A DNA stretch of 64,000 bases from Opitutaceae bacterium (GTDB lineage: Bacteria > Verrucomicrobiota > Verrucomicrobiia > Opitutales > Opitutaceae), in NCBI GenBank assembly GCA_019455245.1, contig JACFMR010000005.1, forward strand, positions 1-64,000, read 5' to 3'. Within the stretch, counting starts at the first letter, position 1; every line of letters starts with the position of its first letter. Positions 18,075 to 27,120 of the stretch are shown here, one piece after another. The translations under genes and the position numbers were made by a program. The notes under the pieces are model-generated. The model worked only from the letters and a program-made list of their open reading frames with translations, searched no databases and was not told the origin of the DNA.

Positions 18075-18586
18075 GACGGTAGGATGTCCGTGTCTAACCG
18101 CAGCGGCAAGCCCGTACACAGACTCTCTGTGCATGGTGCTCCGGCCTCACCTGTCCGGCGGCGCACTTCCGTGACCATGCAATTATGCCGGACTGGTGCC
18201 ATGGAATACAGGCCTTAAACCGGCTGCCGGCGCAGTGCCAAACCTGCTCCAACTACAAACTACAAAGCCTGACCCTATTCCGACCCCAGTATCTGCGGCG
18301 GATGATGGCGAAGTAAGGTCGCATTTTGAGGCCGACATTCTCACTCATGGGCGCGCCCGCGATCATCGACGAAGCGCTCCGGTGGGTGCGGGATTATCCG
18401 GGCGACAACCTCGCCGGCATCCTCTTCTTCAACGAGCCCGCCACCTCGTCCGTGAACAAGCAGGCCGTCTATCGGGGCAAGCCCAGCATGACCCCTTACT
18501 GCTTTCTCATTTCAGCCTGACTGTTGCGTAAGAGGTAAACGGTAAAGCCAGGCCCTTATCGGCCTTCGGCGGGTGAATGGGCTCTT
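18075..18586. other. Gap with no confident gene
   Basis: About 510 bases. At 18239-18262 there is CAAACTACAAAGCCTGACCC, and near 18541 a similar GGTAAAGCCAGGCCCTTATC; these resemble each other but I cannot assign them. One short open frame (18326-18520) is listed separately. Nothing else is supported. Confidence 0.4.
18326..18520 (+). pseudogene. Possible gene fragment of unknown family
   Basis: A 64-codon frame with host-like codon use encodes GAPAIIDEALRWVRDYPGDN followed by LAGILFFNEPATSSVNKQAV. It is more protein-like than typical noise but starts with TTG, has no Shine-Dalgarno sequence and shows no complete domain. I do not recognise the family. It may be a fragment of a larger lost gene. 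Confidence 0.3.
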
Positions 18587-18829
18587 TCATTTTTCTCTGA
18601 GTGCGTAAGCGGCGAGCATACTGACAGCGCCGGCCAAGACCATCCACGGGGCATATGAATCCAACGCACCGCTTCCAGTGAGGTTCGCATAGGCTCCTTT
18701 TTCGTAGTGCGGATCCTCGCTTGCACTCGTCGTCCGATGGACACTGAACACCAACCCAAGGCCGGAAATCCCGACAAAGATCCCAACGACGAGGAACGCT
18801 ATCTTGAACTTCTCTTTCAATGTAAGCAT
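18587..18829 (-). CDS. Small two-helix membrane protein, unknown function
   Basis: Encodes 80 residues: a basic start (MLTLKEKFK), helix FLVVGIFVGISGLGLVFSVH, a polar loop rich in Ser/Glu/Tyr, and a second helix YAPWMVLAGAVSMLAAYAL ending LREK. No family recognised. It lies in a stretch visibly lower in G+C (18.55-19.6 kb) than its surroundings, together with the next orphan gene. Confidence 0.55.
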   Translation of the reverse strand: MLTLKEKFKIAFLVVGIFVGISGLGLVFSVHRTTSASEDPHYEKGAYANLTGSGALDSYAPWMVLAGAVSMLAAYALREK

Positions 18830-18928
18830 CGCGTCCGAATCACTGGTTTTCCGCCCATTCGCTTGAGGTCAGACACGAATGGGCGCAGCCCCGAAGTTGT
18901 CTGTGCCGACTTGTTGGCCGTTCTTCAT

Positions 18929-19396
18929 TTATTTCTTTCCGAAGCGAACTGGGCTTGGTCCGAACCAAACCCTCGTCTTTTTTTCGGGGAAACGCGTCCT
19001 GAGAAAACTCAAGAACGCTCTCCAATCTCCCGCAGGGAAGCAGACGGGAACAATCTGGTATGACTGCATCCCTTGGAACTTGAGCAGAAAAGTGCCGAAT
19101 CGAAACCCCCAAGAGCTGTAAGCTTCAAGTTGACGCCACGTATACTCACCAGACCTAGGGAAATTCACGCGAAGGCTGATCTTCTCTTCATCCCACGAGA
19201 TCTCCCTCGGCGTGAACATGACACAGATACCGACCGCGAGGAAGGCGCCGCAGAAGACGGAGATGCTCGCGATCTCCGGCCAAGCAACTGGCTGGCCCCG
19301 GAAATACGGGATGACTCCGGACACGAGAAGAATGAGACCAAAGAACCAGCCCACGGTCTTTAGAAATCCGAGCACGTAATTGGGTTTTAGTATCAT
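18929..19396 (-). CDS. Membrane protein of unknown function, two helices plus cytosolic domain
   Basis: Encodes 155 residues. Two hydrophobic helices (VGWFFGLILLVSGVIPYF and IASISVFCGAFLAVGICVMF) are followed by about 90 residues with a beta-rich look (FTPREISWDEEKISLRVNFP, TWRQLEAYSSWGFRFG). This is the layout of small PH-like or bPH membrane proteins, but that comparison is only by shape. Codon use is less G+C-biased than in neighbours, which suggests recent acquisition or lower expression. Confidence 0.6.
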   Translation of the reverse strand: MILKPNYVLGFLKTVGWFFGLILLVSGVIPYFRGQPVAWPEIASISVFCGAFLAVGICVMFTPREISWDEEKISLRVNFPRSGEYTWRQLEAYSSWGFRFGTFLLKFQGMQSYQIVPVCFPAGDWRAFLSFLRTRFPEKKTRVWFGPSPVRFGKK

Positions 19397-19633
19397 CTTC
19401 TGGCCAAAGTGTTATCCGGCCTTACTCAAAGGCCTGATTGAGGCGGGGGCATGGCGTCAGAAAATACAACAAGTGTCTGGCTATCAAGTGTTGAAACTTT
19501 TGAGTCGGGCATTTGCTGGATGCCGTAGGTATCGGCAAAAGCCTTACTGGGTTGCGGATATTCGACCCCATAAATCTGCGCTAAGTTATGTAGCGATAGG
19601 ACTCTGTGGCCTGTGATACACGGCGGAACCGAT

Positions 19634-20248
19634 TCACGTCCCATACAACCTATCGCCGAAGTCGCCGAGGCCGGGGAGGATGTATTTCTTGTCGTTCAGG
19701 TCGCGGTCGTGGGCGGCGGTAAAGATCGGCACGTCGGGGTGGCCGGCCTGCACGGCGGCGATGCCCTGCGGCGCGGCCACGATGCACACGAACGACAGTT
19801 CCTTGGCGCCGGCTTCCTTCACCACCGTCAGCGCCTGCACGGCTGACCCGCCAGTGGCCAGCATCGGGTCGAGCACGAGCACGCGCGTGTCGTCCAGCGG
19901 TGGCAGTTTGCAGTAGTAGCTGCGCGCGACGGCGGTCTGGTGGTTGCGCTCAAGGCCGACGTAGCCGACGCTCACGTCGGGAAACAGGTCGAGAAACGGT
20001 TCGGTCATGCCGAGGCCGGCGCGCAAAATCGGCACGATGACGAGCGGGCGCGCCAGCGCGCGGCCGGTGCAGGCTTCCAGCGGCGTCTCCACGGTTTCAG
20101 CCTTGGTCGCGAGGTCGCGGGTGGCCTCGATGGCGAGCAAAATGCCCAGCTGATGGGCCAGCCGGCGGAAGGCCGCGGGGGGCGTGCGGCGGTCGCGCAG
20201 ATGCGTCATGATGTGCGCGGCAAGGGGGTGTTGCAGGACGTGAAGCAT
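19634..20248 (-). CDS. upp: Uracil phosphoribosyltransferase
   Basis: Converts uracil and PRPP to UMP in pyrimidine salvage. The protein is 204 residues, close to the family norm. The PRPP-binding motif is VLVLDPMLATGG (residues 123-134); VPILRAGLGM (72-81) and the C-terminal uracil-site region YILPGLGDFGDRLYGT are also typical. The next gene upstream on the same strand is a nucleoside deoxyribosyltransferase-like gene, a plausible salvage pairing, although a 226-base low-complexity spacer separates them. Confidence 0.96.
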   Translation of the reverse strand: MLHVLQHPLAAHIMTHLRDRRTPPAAFRRLAHQLGILLAIEATRDLATKAETVETPLEACTGRALARPLVIVPILRAGLGMTEPFLDLFPDVSVGYVGLERNHQTAVARSYYCKLPPLDDTRVLVLDPMLATGGSAVQALTVVKEAGAKELSFVCIVAAPQGIAAVQAGHPDVPIFTAAHDRDLNDKKYILPGLGDFGDRLYGT

Positions 20249-20262
20249 GGGGGGATTGCGGA

Positions 20263-20475
20263 ATGCGGACTGCGGAGTGCGGAGTGGGGCTTCGAAATGC
20301 GGAGTGGGATTTCAGACTGCGGAGTGGGGAATGGGGAGTGCGGAATGGGGAGTGGGGAGTTCGAAATTCGGAGTGCGAAATTGCGGAGTGCGGATTGGGA
20401 TTACGGGAAACTGAGGTGGTGGGCCGGCTTCCGACGGGCGGTCCATTCCGCAATCCAAATTCCGCAGTCCGCACT
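20263..20475. repeat. Low-complexity TGCGGAGTG-type repeat with inverted end
   Basis: From 20263 to about 20400 the sequence is built from degenerate GCGGA(A/G)TG(C/G)GGA units. From 20447 to 20475 the complementary pattern (CATTCCGCAATCC, TTCCGCAGTCCGCACTC) appears in reverse orientation, reaching the NDT stop codon. The two ends could pair into a long imperfect hairpin between the NDT-like gene and upp and might act as an mRNA end or attenuator. Confidence 0.75.
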
Positions 20476-21167
20476 CACAACAGGTCTTTTTTGACCTTGG
20501 TTTCGAGGATGCGCTCGAACTCCTTGCGCAGCATCTTTTCCTTGCCGCGCAGGCCGGGCATGAGGGCGAGCCAGTTGTAAACCTCCTCGCGCAGGTGCTT
20601 GGGCATCACCGGCTCCAGGCGCAGCACGCGGTCGAAGGCGCGCACGCATTGCAGGGCGGTCTGTTCGCACAACGTCTGGGCGTCGGCCGAACTGTGCTGG
20701 CCGGCGAGGCGGATGACCTCGTCGAGCCGGCGGTGGCGGCGCTTCATGATCGTTTTGTAACCGCCGAGGCCGTTCACGAGCACGCTCACGGTGCGCGGGT
20801 AGAAGCTCGACATGAGGTTCCACGGCTCGGGGCCGCCTCCGCCTTCGCGGATGTCACTGCGCAGGATGACGGCCGGGATGTCGGCAAACTTGGCCAGCAT
20901 GAACTCGATGACGGTGCCGGCATCGAGCCCGGTGCCGTCGTAGATGAAGAGGCCGAGGTCGCAGTTGAGCAGGGCACGGATGTCCTGGTCGCGGATGGCG
21001 CGGGCGGTCTTGCCGCGGGGCTCGAAATCCTGCGGCAGCATGCAGAGGTATTTGCCGTGGGATTTTTCGTAGATGGCCTCGGCCAGATACGCGTTGCCGA
21101 TCAGATGCTTGGCGCTGAACAACTCGCTGCCAAAATAGACCGTGTAGCTTCGTTTCTGTTTGCTCAT
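20475..21167 (-). CDS. Nucleoside 2-deoxyribosyltransferase-like protein
   Basis: A 230-residue protein. The N-terminal half has the family pattern: YTVYFGSELFSAKHL near the start, then RAIRDQDIRALLNCDLGLFI and DGTGLDAGTVIEFMLA, which provide the nucleotide-site aspartates and the Glu of the GTxxE motif. These enzymes exchange or hydrolyse the base of deoxynucleosides. The C-terminal about 90 residues are helical and basic and are not part of the minimal enzyme. The ATG at 21167 (MSKQKRSY) is preferred to one 15 bases upstream. Confidence 0.8.
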   Translation of the reverse strand: MSKQKRSYTVYFGSELFSAKHLIGNAYLAEAIYEKSHGKYLCMLPQDFEPRGKTARAIRDQDIRALLNCDLGLFIYDGTGLDAGTVIEFMLAKFADIPAVILRSDIREGGGGPEPWNLMSSFYPRTVSVLVNGLGGYKTIMKRRHRRLDEVIRLAGQHSSADAQTLCEQTALQCVRAFDRVLRLEPVMPKHLREEVYNWLALMPGLRGKEKMLRKEFERILETKVKKDLL

Positions 21168-21261
21168 CGGCGTCGACGGCAAGCAAGCGCCCGAGCGGCC
21201 CGCGGCACAACGTCAAATTGGCGGGGCGGGGAGCGATGGGGAGGAGGCGCCACCAAGGTGA

Positions 21262-21473
21262 CGCCCGACGTGGAATCGGGCGGACGATGCGGGACGAGGG
21301 CGTCCCGCCTACAGCGGATTGGGATGTGGCTGGCACGCCCTCGTGCCGGGGGTGGTTGTAATACGGCGGGCAAGGGACTGCCCTCCTTCGCCAAGGCTAT
21401 GGAGGGCAGGCTCCGCCCTACCGGCGCTACCGCGCCTAATCTTCCTGCGTAGGGGCGCGCCTTGAGCGCGCCC
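21262..21473. repeat. Cluster of GTAGGGC-class palindromes
   Basis: Four hairpins in tandem: GCGGGACG/CGTCCCGC at 21289-21308, GGCACG/CGTGCC at 21332-21347, GGGC/GCCC around 21404-21420 followed by CCTACCGGCGCTACCGCGCC, and GGGCGCGC/GCGCGCCC at 21453-21473. They fill most of the 315-base gap (21168-21482) between the penicillin acylase gene and the NDT-like gene; no coding sequence is supported there. Confidence 0.8.
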
Positions 21474-21482
21474 GCACCCGCC

Positions 21483-23858
21483 TCAGGGCTCGAGCGTCAG
21501 CGTGTGTTGCGCGGGGCCCGGGAGCAGCGGGGTGGGTTCGCCGCGCACCCACGCGTCGTGGCCGGCGCGATAGAACGGCGAGCGCGGGTGGCCGCTCTGG
21601 CCGCCGGGCATGTGGAAGAGCCCTTCGGCCTCGCGACCCGGCGCGATGACGAAGCGTTCGCTCGCGCCGAAGGTGGGCGTTTGCACGCGCGGCGTGATGG
21701 TGTCGCCCGGCAACGGATCGGCCGGCATATTGAGCCAATTCGTCAACACACGCGGCAGCACGCGGCTGAAGGGATGCACAATGCGCGCGCGGTTGCGTTC
21801 GCCCCAGGTGGCCTCGGCAATCGGCGTATCCGCGGCCTTGAGGTTGGCCAGCACCCCGTCCACCGCGGCGCGCAACAGGTCGTCCCACGAGCTGAATTCT
21901 GGGTTCAGAAAATGCTCCGGGCGTTCGGTCAGCAGCGTCCACAAGGGTTGTTCGTAACTGAAGCTCTGCCAGTTGAATCCCGCATAATGCTGCCGACAGG
22001 GCGCGAAGATCGGCTCGAACACGCGTTGCGCCACCTGACGGCGGAAGTCGCGCACGAGCCGGTAGCTCACGCTGTCAACCGTGGCGCGGCCGGTCCAATC
22101 GGCCAACGCTTGGCGCAGCCCGGTGTGGCGCTTGCCGGCGTCATCGGCCGGCAGGCTGGCGAGCATCAGTTCGTGCCAGCGGTCGAGCAGCGGGGTGCGG
22201 TCGTCGAGTTGCACGGCCAGGAGGTCGGCCGGGGTGGCGGTGTTGATTTCGAACAGCCGGTCGCGAATGCGGGACGCGCGTGCGGGCTGGTCGTAACCGC
22301 CGTCGCCGAGCACGTTCAAACCGGGTTCGCCGACGAGCCGGTTGTTGGCGGTCCAGAGCCGGCCGGCCGCGGGCTGGCGGAGCACGGGGATTTCATCCGG
22401 CGGCACGTGGCCGTCCCAACGGCGGTCGCCGTAGGTCCAGATGGCGGGCAGCCGGCCGTCGTAGCCGATGCGCCGCGGCAACTGGCCGGCGATGGTCCAC
22501 GCGAGGTGGCCGGCGCGATCGACGACGAGGAGGTTTTGCGCAGGCATGCCGGCGCGGTGGGCGACCGCGATGGCGTCGTCCACGCCGCCGGCGGTTTCCA
22601 TGGCGAGCAGGTGGAGATTGATCGCGTCGGCGGCGTGCGCGTTCCAGCGCAGGGCGTAGGTGCGCTTGCCGGTGGCGGCGGGCAACACCGGTCCCCACAC
22701 GGTTTCATCAACGCTGTGTTCGACCGGTTTGCCGCCCTTGACGTTGATGGTTTCGGTGCGGGTGTCGAAGCGCACGAGATCCGCGCCGAGTTTGTAGAGG
22801 CGGTCGCTGGCCGCACTGGTTTCCACGATCACGAGGTCGGCGGTGTCGGCATAGGCGTTGGTGAAACCCCAGGCCACGCGGCCGTTGCTGCCGGCAATGA
22901 CGAGCGGCAGACCGGGCAGCGTCACGCCGACAACGCGGTGCGGCGTGCCGTCCTCCCACGCCAGCACGGCGCGATACCAGGTGTTGGGCACCTGCAGGTT
23001 CAGGTGCATGTCGCTTGCGAGGAGCGGCACGCCGGCGGCGGTGTGGTCGCCGCCGAGGGCGAAACTGTTGCTGCCGACCGCGACGGGTTCGGCGGAGAAT
23101 AGCGTCGCATGCATGCCGGCGGTTTTTTGCCGGCGCAGATCAATGGTGCGCGCCGGCGGCGGGGGCACGGGCTGGCCGACGGTGCCGTCCAGCGCCGCGT
23201 CCTGGGTGGTTTGCACGGGCGCGAAAAATTCCACGGCCTCCATGCCGTAGGCGTCGCGCAACGCGCCCAAGCTCAGCTCGTAGGCGCCGGCATCATGCAG
23301 CTGCAACGCCATCGCGCTGGCGACGAGCAGGGAATCCTCGGGCCGCCACGGCGCGGGTTCGGCGCGCAGCACGGTGTATTCAAACGGCTTCGCCGTCAGA
23401 GCCTGCAGCCCGGCGTTGACGCCCGCGGCGTAGGCTTCGAGCAACGCGCGCTCGCCGGCTTCCAGCCGGGCGAGGCCGGTCTGCGCGGCGCGACGAAAGC
23501 CGTGGATGCGCACAGCTTGGTCGGCCGGCACGGCCTTGGCGCCGAACAGCTCGGCGAGTTCGCCGGCGGCGCTGCGGCGCTGCAGGTCCATTTGAAAATA
23601 GCGGTCCTGCGCGTGCAGCCAGCCGAGGGCGCGGGCGAGATCGGTGCGGTTGGCACCGGTCAAGGTCGGCACGCCGAGCGCGTCGCGCTCGACCGTGACC
23701 GGTTGCGCCAAGCCGGCCACGGCCACGGTGCCGTCGAGCTGCGGCAGGCTGCGCTGCAACTGTCGGTGCAACCACCAGCCGGTGGCGGCGGCGCAGACCG
23801 CCAGCACGAGGACGAGCCAGCCGAGGAGACGCAGGAATTTGTTAAGCGGAGGTTTCAA
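21483..23858 (-). CDS. Penicillin acylase family N-terminal nucleophile hydrolase
   Basis: A 791-residue amidase precursor. Residues 8-29 form a signal anchor. ERDALGVPTLTGANRTDLAR and LGWLHAQDRYFQMDLQRR are the alpha-chain motifs of the family. The autocatalytic Gly-Ser junction is at VGSNSFALGG, making Ser263 the predicted N-terminal nucleophile of the beta chain. GLPLVIAGSNGRVAWGFTNA supplies the following beta-chain site. Substrates may be acyl amides such as N-acyl homoserine lactones or beta-lactams; the sequence does not decide. The start is TTG (no in-frame ATG before residue 90). Confidence 0.9.
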   Translation of the reverse strand: MKPPLNKFLRLLGWLVLVLAVCAAATGWWLHRQLQRSLPQLDGTVAVAGLAQPVTVERDALGVPTLTGANRTDLARALGWLHAQDRYFQMDLQRRSAAGELAELFGAKAVPADQAVRIHGFRRAAQTGLARLEAGERALLEAYAAGVNAGLQALTAKPFEYTVLRAEPAPWRPEDSLLVASAMALQLHDAGAYELSLGALRDAYGMEAVEFFAPVQTTQDAALDGTVGQPVPPPPARTIDLRRQKTAGMHATLFSAEPVAVGSNSFALGGDHTAAGVPLLASDMHLNLQVPNTWYRAVLAWEDGTPHRVVGVTLPGLPLVIAGSNGRVAWGFTNAYADTADLVIVETSAASDRLYKLGADLVRFDTRTETINVKGGKPVEHSVDETVWGPVLPAATGKRTYALRWNAHAADAINLHLLAMETAGGVDDAIAVAHRAGMPAQNLLVVDRAGHLAWTIAGQLPRRIGYDGRLPAIWTYGDRRWDGHVPPDEIPVLRQPAAGRLWTANNRLVGEPGLNVLGDGGYDQPARASRIRDRLFEINTATPADLLAVQLDDRTPLLDRWHELMLASLPADDAGKRHTGLRQALADWTGRATVDSVSYRLVRDFRRQVAQRVFEPIFAPCRQHYAGFNWQSFSYEQPLWTLLTERPEHFLNPEFSSWDDLLRAAVDGVLANLKAADTPIAEATWGERNRARIVHPFSRVLPRVLTNWLNMPADPLPGDTITPRVQTPTFGASERFVIAPGREAEGLFHMPGGQSGHPRSPFYRAGHDAWVRGEPTPLLPGPAQHTLTLEP

Positions 23859-23894
23859 ATGTGATGGAAATTCAGGCCGGCGGACGGACCGGAT

Positions 23895-24341
23895 TTATTG
23901 CAGCCAAGCCTGGCTGGCGACCGGGTCGCGGCCCTCGTCGAATTCGATGTAGTCAAACATGGTCTCGATGGGCTTGTCCCCGAGGCCGGATTCCTGGATG
24001 CGGGCGAGCAGGCGCTCCCGCAGGGCATCGCGCCAGCCGCGCTTCATCATAAAGCCGTTCCAGATCTCGCATTCCTCCGCCGTGCGTGCGCCGCCCTGTT
24101 CGTGGCACCAGGCAAGCAGTTCCTCATCGGTGCCGCCGGCGAGGGTGCGCGTTTTCAACGCCGTGTAATCGACCTGCAGGAAGGCGCAGCAGCGACCGTC
24201 GAAGCCGATGCCGAGGTTTTCCACGTAGTCGGCGGGCAGCCGGCCGGCGGCGTGCAGGCGGATCTTGTCGAGCATGCGGCCGAAATAAACGAGGCCGCCG
24301 GTTTTGTGATAGACACTGCGGAGTCCGGGAACGTTGGGCAT
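23895..24341 (-). CDS. DUF5069 domain protein
   Basis: A 148-residue soluble protein. PGLRSVYHKTGGLVYFGRML, DKIRLHAAGRLPADYVENLG and GGTDEELLAWCHEQGG match the DUF5069 pattern as I remember it. The function is unknown. It is parallel to the small membrane protein gene upstream (gap 52 bases) and to the penicillin acylase gene downstream (gap 36 bases), so the three may form one transcript. Confidence 0.8.
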   Translation of the reverse strand: MPNVPGLRSVYHKTGGLVYFGRMLDKIRLHAAGRLPADYVENLGIGFDGRCCAFLQVDYTALKTRTLAGGTDEELLAWCHEQGGARTAEECEIWNGFMMKRGWRDALRERLLARIQESGLGDKPIETMFDYIEFDEGRDPVASQAWLQ

Positions 24342-24393
24342 GGTGAAGTGGCATTGCGGTCATCCGGCCCGCCGACGCAATCCCTTCCTGCAA

Positions 24394-24666
24394 TCAGCGG
24401 CGCGCGTAATAGACCGCGGTGGCGAGCAGCCCGAGGGCGAAGGTCGGGGCGTTGATCCAGAGCTGGTGAAAGGGCACAGGCCAGTGCAGGCAGGCGTAGA
24501 TCACGGCCACGTGTTTGAGCGCGATCAGCCCCCAGCAAATCAGGATGAAGCGCTCGACCCGGGGGTTGCGGACCGGCGGCCGGCGCACCCGGACCTCGAC
24601 CACAAATCCCGCGTCATAACCCGGTGGCGGCCGGCGGGAGAGCAGTTGGAGGAAATTTGCAATCAT
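24394..24666 (-). CDS. Small membrane protein, unknown function
   Basis: Encodes 90 residues: a basic N-terminal segment (LLSRRPPPGYDAGFVVEVRV, RRPPVRNPRVER) then two helices (FILICWGLIALKHVAVIYAC and APTFALGLLATAVYY) ending in RR. No family recognised. It is divergent from the molybdopterin oxidoreductase gene with 46 bases between starts. ATG 24684 would add six residues. Confidence 0.6.
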   Translation of the reverse strand: MIANFLQLLSRRPPPGYDAGFVVEVRVRRPPVRNPRVERFILICWGLIALKHVAVIYACLHWPVPFHQLWINAPTFALGLLATAVYYARR

Positions 24667-24712
24667 GGCGTATGCTTGAAACATGCCCAAAAAACTTCCG
24701 AGATAAATCCCC

Positions 24713-27073
24713 GTGCCTGAAAATACCGCCACCTCCGCCCAGCCGCCCATCGAACTCGCCGGCACCAAGCTGGCCGCGCCCAGCGCCGCCGCCGCCGGCC
24801 TGACCGCCGTCATCAAGACGACCCGCTTCGCCGTGGGTGGCGCGGGTGCGCTGCGCGGCGCGCAGCTGTTGCTCAAGGTCAACCAGAAGGACGGCTTCGA
24901 CTGCCAGTCCTGCGCGTGGCCGAGCCCCGACGACGACCGGCATGTTTTTGAATTTTGCGAAAACGGCGCCAAGGCCGTGGCCGACGAGGCCACGACCAAG
25001 CGGTGCGGCGCGGAGTTTTTCGCGGCGCACTCCGTGGCCGAACTCGCGGCCAAGGGCGACTACTGGCTCAACCGGCAGGGCCGTCTGACCGAGCCGATGG
25101 TGCTGCGCCCGGGCGCCACGCACTACGCGCCGATCGGCTGGGACGAGGCCTTTGCGCTGATCGCCGGGGAGCTGCGCGCGTTGCCCTCGCCCGACGCGGC
25201 GGTGTTTTACACCTCCGGCCGCACCAGCAACGAGGCGGCCTTTCTTTACCAGCTGTTCGTGCGCCAGTTCGGCACCAACAACCTGCCGGACTGCTCCAAC
25301 ATGTGTCACGAGTCGAGCGGCGCGGCGCTCGTTGAGACGATCGGCATCGGCAAGGGCACGGTGAAGGTCGAGGATTTCAAGCAGGCCGACGCCATCTTTG
25401 TGATTGGGCAGAACCCCGGCACCAACCATCCGCGCATGCTCATGACGCTGGAGGAGGCCAAGCAGAACGGCGCCACCATCGTTTCGATCAACCCGCTGCC
25501 GGAGATCGGCACCGACCGGTTCAAGAATCCGCAGCACTTCCTCAACCCGTTGAAGGCGCTGCCGACCCTGATGGGCGAGGGCGTGCGCTTGGCTGACATC
25601 TGGGTGCAGCCGCGCATCAACGGCGATCTTGCGCTCTTCAAGGGCATCATGAAGGAGATGCTCGCCGCCGAGGACGCCGCGCCGGGCACGGTGTTTGACC
25701 ATGAGTTCATCCAGCAACACACGCACGGCTACGACGCCCTGATCGCCGACCTGCGCGCGACGGACTGGGCCGACATCACCGAAGGCAGCGGCGTGGACCG
25801 CGCCCAGATCAAGACGCTGGCCGACCTGGCCATTCGTTCCCGCGCCACCATCTGCTGCTGGGCGATGGGGCTCACGCAGCAGCCCAACTCGGTCGAGACC
25901 ATCCAGACCATCGTCAATTTCCTCCTGTTGCGCGGCAACCTCGGCAAGCCCGGCGCCGGCGCCTGCCCGGTGCGCGGTCATTCCAACGTGCAGGGCGACC
26001 GCACGATGGGCATTTTTGAAAAGATGCCCGACCGCTGGCTCGACCGGCTCGACGCGGAGTTCGCGTTCAAGTCCCCCCGCGCGCACGGCTTCGACACGGT
26101 CGACGCGATCAAGGCCATGCACGACGGCCGCGCGGCGGTGTTCTTTGGCATGGGCGGCAACTTCCTCTCGGCCACGCCGGACACCGAATACACCGCGCGC
26201 GCGCTGCGCCGGTGCCGCCTGACCGCGCATGTCTCGACCAAGCTCAACCGCTCGCATCTGGTCACCGGCCGCACGGCGTTGATCTTGCCCTGCCTCGGCC
26301 GCAGCGAACGCGACGTGCAGGCCGCCGGGGAGCAGTTTGTGACCGTCGAGGACTCGATGGGCATCATCAACCCCTCGCGCGGCCACCTGCCGCCGGCCTC
26401 GGCCGCGCTGCTCAGCGAACCGGCCATCGTCTGCCGCTTGGCGCGGGCCGTGCTCGGGCCGGAGAACCGCGTGCGTTGGGAGGAGCTGGCGGGCGATTAC
26501 GACCAGATCCGCGATCACATCGCGCGCGTTGTGCCCGGCTTCGAGGATTACAACCCACGCATCAAGGCGGGCATTTTCTACCTGCCCAACGCCCCGCGCG
26601 ACCGCCGCGAATGGCGCACCGCCACCAACCGGGCCAATTTCACCGTCGCCCCGATCCCGCGCCGCAGCCTCGCCGCCGGCGAATTCGTGATGATGACGAT
26701 CCGCACGCACGACCAGTTCAACACCACGGTTTACGGATTGGACGACCGCTACCGCGGGGTCTTCGGCGGGCGCCGGGTCGTGTTCATGCACGAGGAGGAC
26801 ATCCGCGCCGCCGGCCTGCAGGGCGGGCAGCTGGTGGACCTGATCAACCGGTTCGGCGGGGTGGAGCGGGTGGCGGAAGCCTTCATGATCGCACCCTACC
26901 GCATCCCGCGCGGCTGCGTGGCGACGTATTTCCCCGAGGCCAACGTGCTCGTGCCGATCGACAGCACCGCCAACAAAAGCAACACCCCGACCTCCAAGTA
27001 TGTCGTGATCACCCTCCGACCCACCGCCGATCCTGCCGCCGCCTTGGCCGCCCGCCGGGCCGAGGCGGATTGA
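24713..27073 (+). CDS. FdhF/YdeP-family molybdopterin oxidoreductase
   Basis: A 786-residue protein of the formate-dehydrogenase-alpha-like YdeP family. Cys64, Cys67 and Cys82 (DCQSCAWP, FEFCENG) could bind an Fe-S cluster. CSNMCHESSG (194-203) is where a Mo ligand could sit; no selenocysteine codon is seen. GNLGKPGAGACPVRGHSNVQ, ATGMGGN-like FFGMGGNFLSATPD and the C-terminal NTTVYGLDDRYRG segment are family hallmarks of bis-MGD binding. E. coli YdeP is linked to acid resistance, but its reaction is not established. GTG start at 24713. No fdhD or moa gene is nearby. Confidence 0.88.
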   Translation: MPENTATSAQPPIELAGTKLAAPSAAAAGLTAVIKTTRFAVGGAGALRGAQLLLKVNQKDGFDCQSCAWPSPDDDRHVFEFCENGAKAVADEATTKRCGAEFFAAHSVAELAAKGDYWLNRQGRLTEPMVLRPGATHYAPIGWDEAFALIAGELRALPSPDAAVFYTSGRTSNEAAFLYQLFVRQFGTNNLPDCSNMCHESSGAALVETIGIGKGTVKVEDFKQADAIFVIGQNPGTNHPRMLMTLEEAKQNGATIVSINPLPEIGTDRFKNPQHFLNPLKALPTLMGEGVRLADIWVQPRINGDLALFKGIMKEMLAAEDAAPGTVFDHEFIQQHTHGYDALIADLRATDWADITEGSGVDRAQIKTLADLAIRSRATICCWAMGLTQQPNSVETIQTIVNFLLLRGNLGKPGAGACPVRGHSNVQGDRTMGIFEKMPDRWLDRLDAEFAFKSPRAHGFDTVDAIKAMHDGRAAVFFGMGGNFLSATPDTEYTARALRRCRLTAHVSTKLNRSHLVTGRTALILPCLGRSERDVQAAGEQFVTVEDSMGIINPSRGHLPPASAALLSEPAIVCRLARAVLGPENRVRWEELAGDYDQIRDHIARVVPGFEDYNPRIKAGIFYLPNAPRDRREWRTATNRANFTVAPIPRRSLAAGEFVMMTIRTHDQFNTTVYGLDDRYRGVFGGRRVVFMHEEDIRAAGLQGGQLVDLINRFGGVERVAEAFMIAPYRIPRGCVATYFPEANVLVPIDSTANKSNTPTSKYVVITLRPTADPAAALAARRAEAD

Positions 27074-27120
27074 GCGGTTTTTGGAACCTCCCCGGGCCCG
27101 GCCGGGTCACACCCCGCACC

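Noticed and set aside
18239..18560. Possible mobile-element ends (similar AAAGCCTGACCC and AAAGCCAGGCCC segments)
   Set aside because: No transposase gene, no terminal inverted repeats or target duplication could be demonstrated.
19426..19644. A 72-codon minus-strand frame overlapping the end of upp
   Set aside because: No Shine-Dalgarno sequence, no motif, starts inside upp, and composition is ambiguous. It could be a small gene but nothing supports it.
24614..26791. Very long open frame antisense to the molybdopterin oxidoreductase
   Set aside because: High G+C content opens the antisense frames throughout this window. The translation is Gly/Arg/Asp/His-rich and motif-free, while the plus-strand product has clear family motifs.
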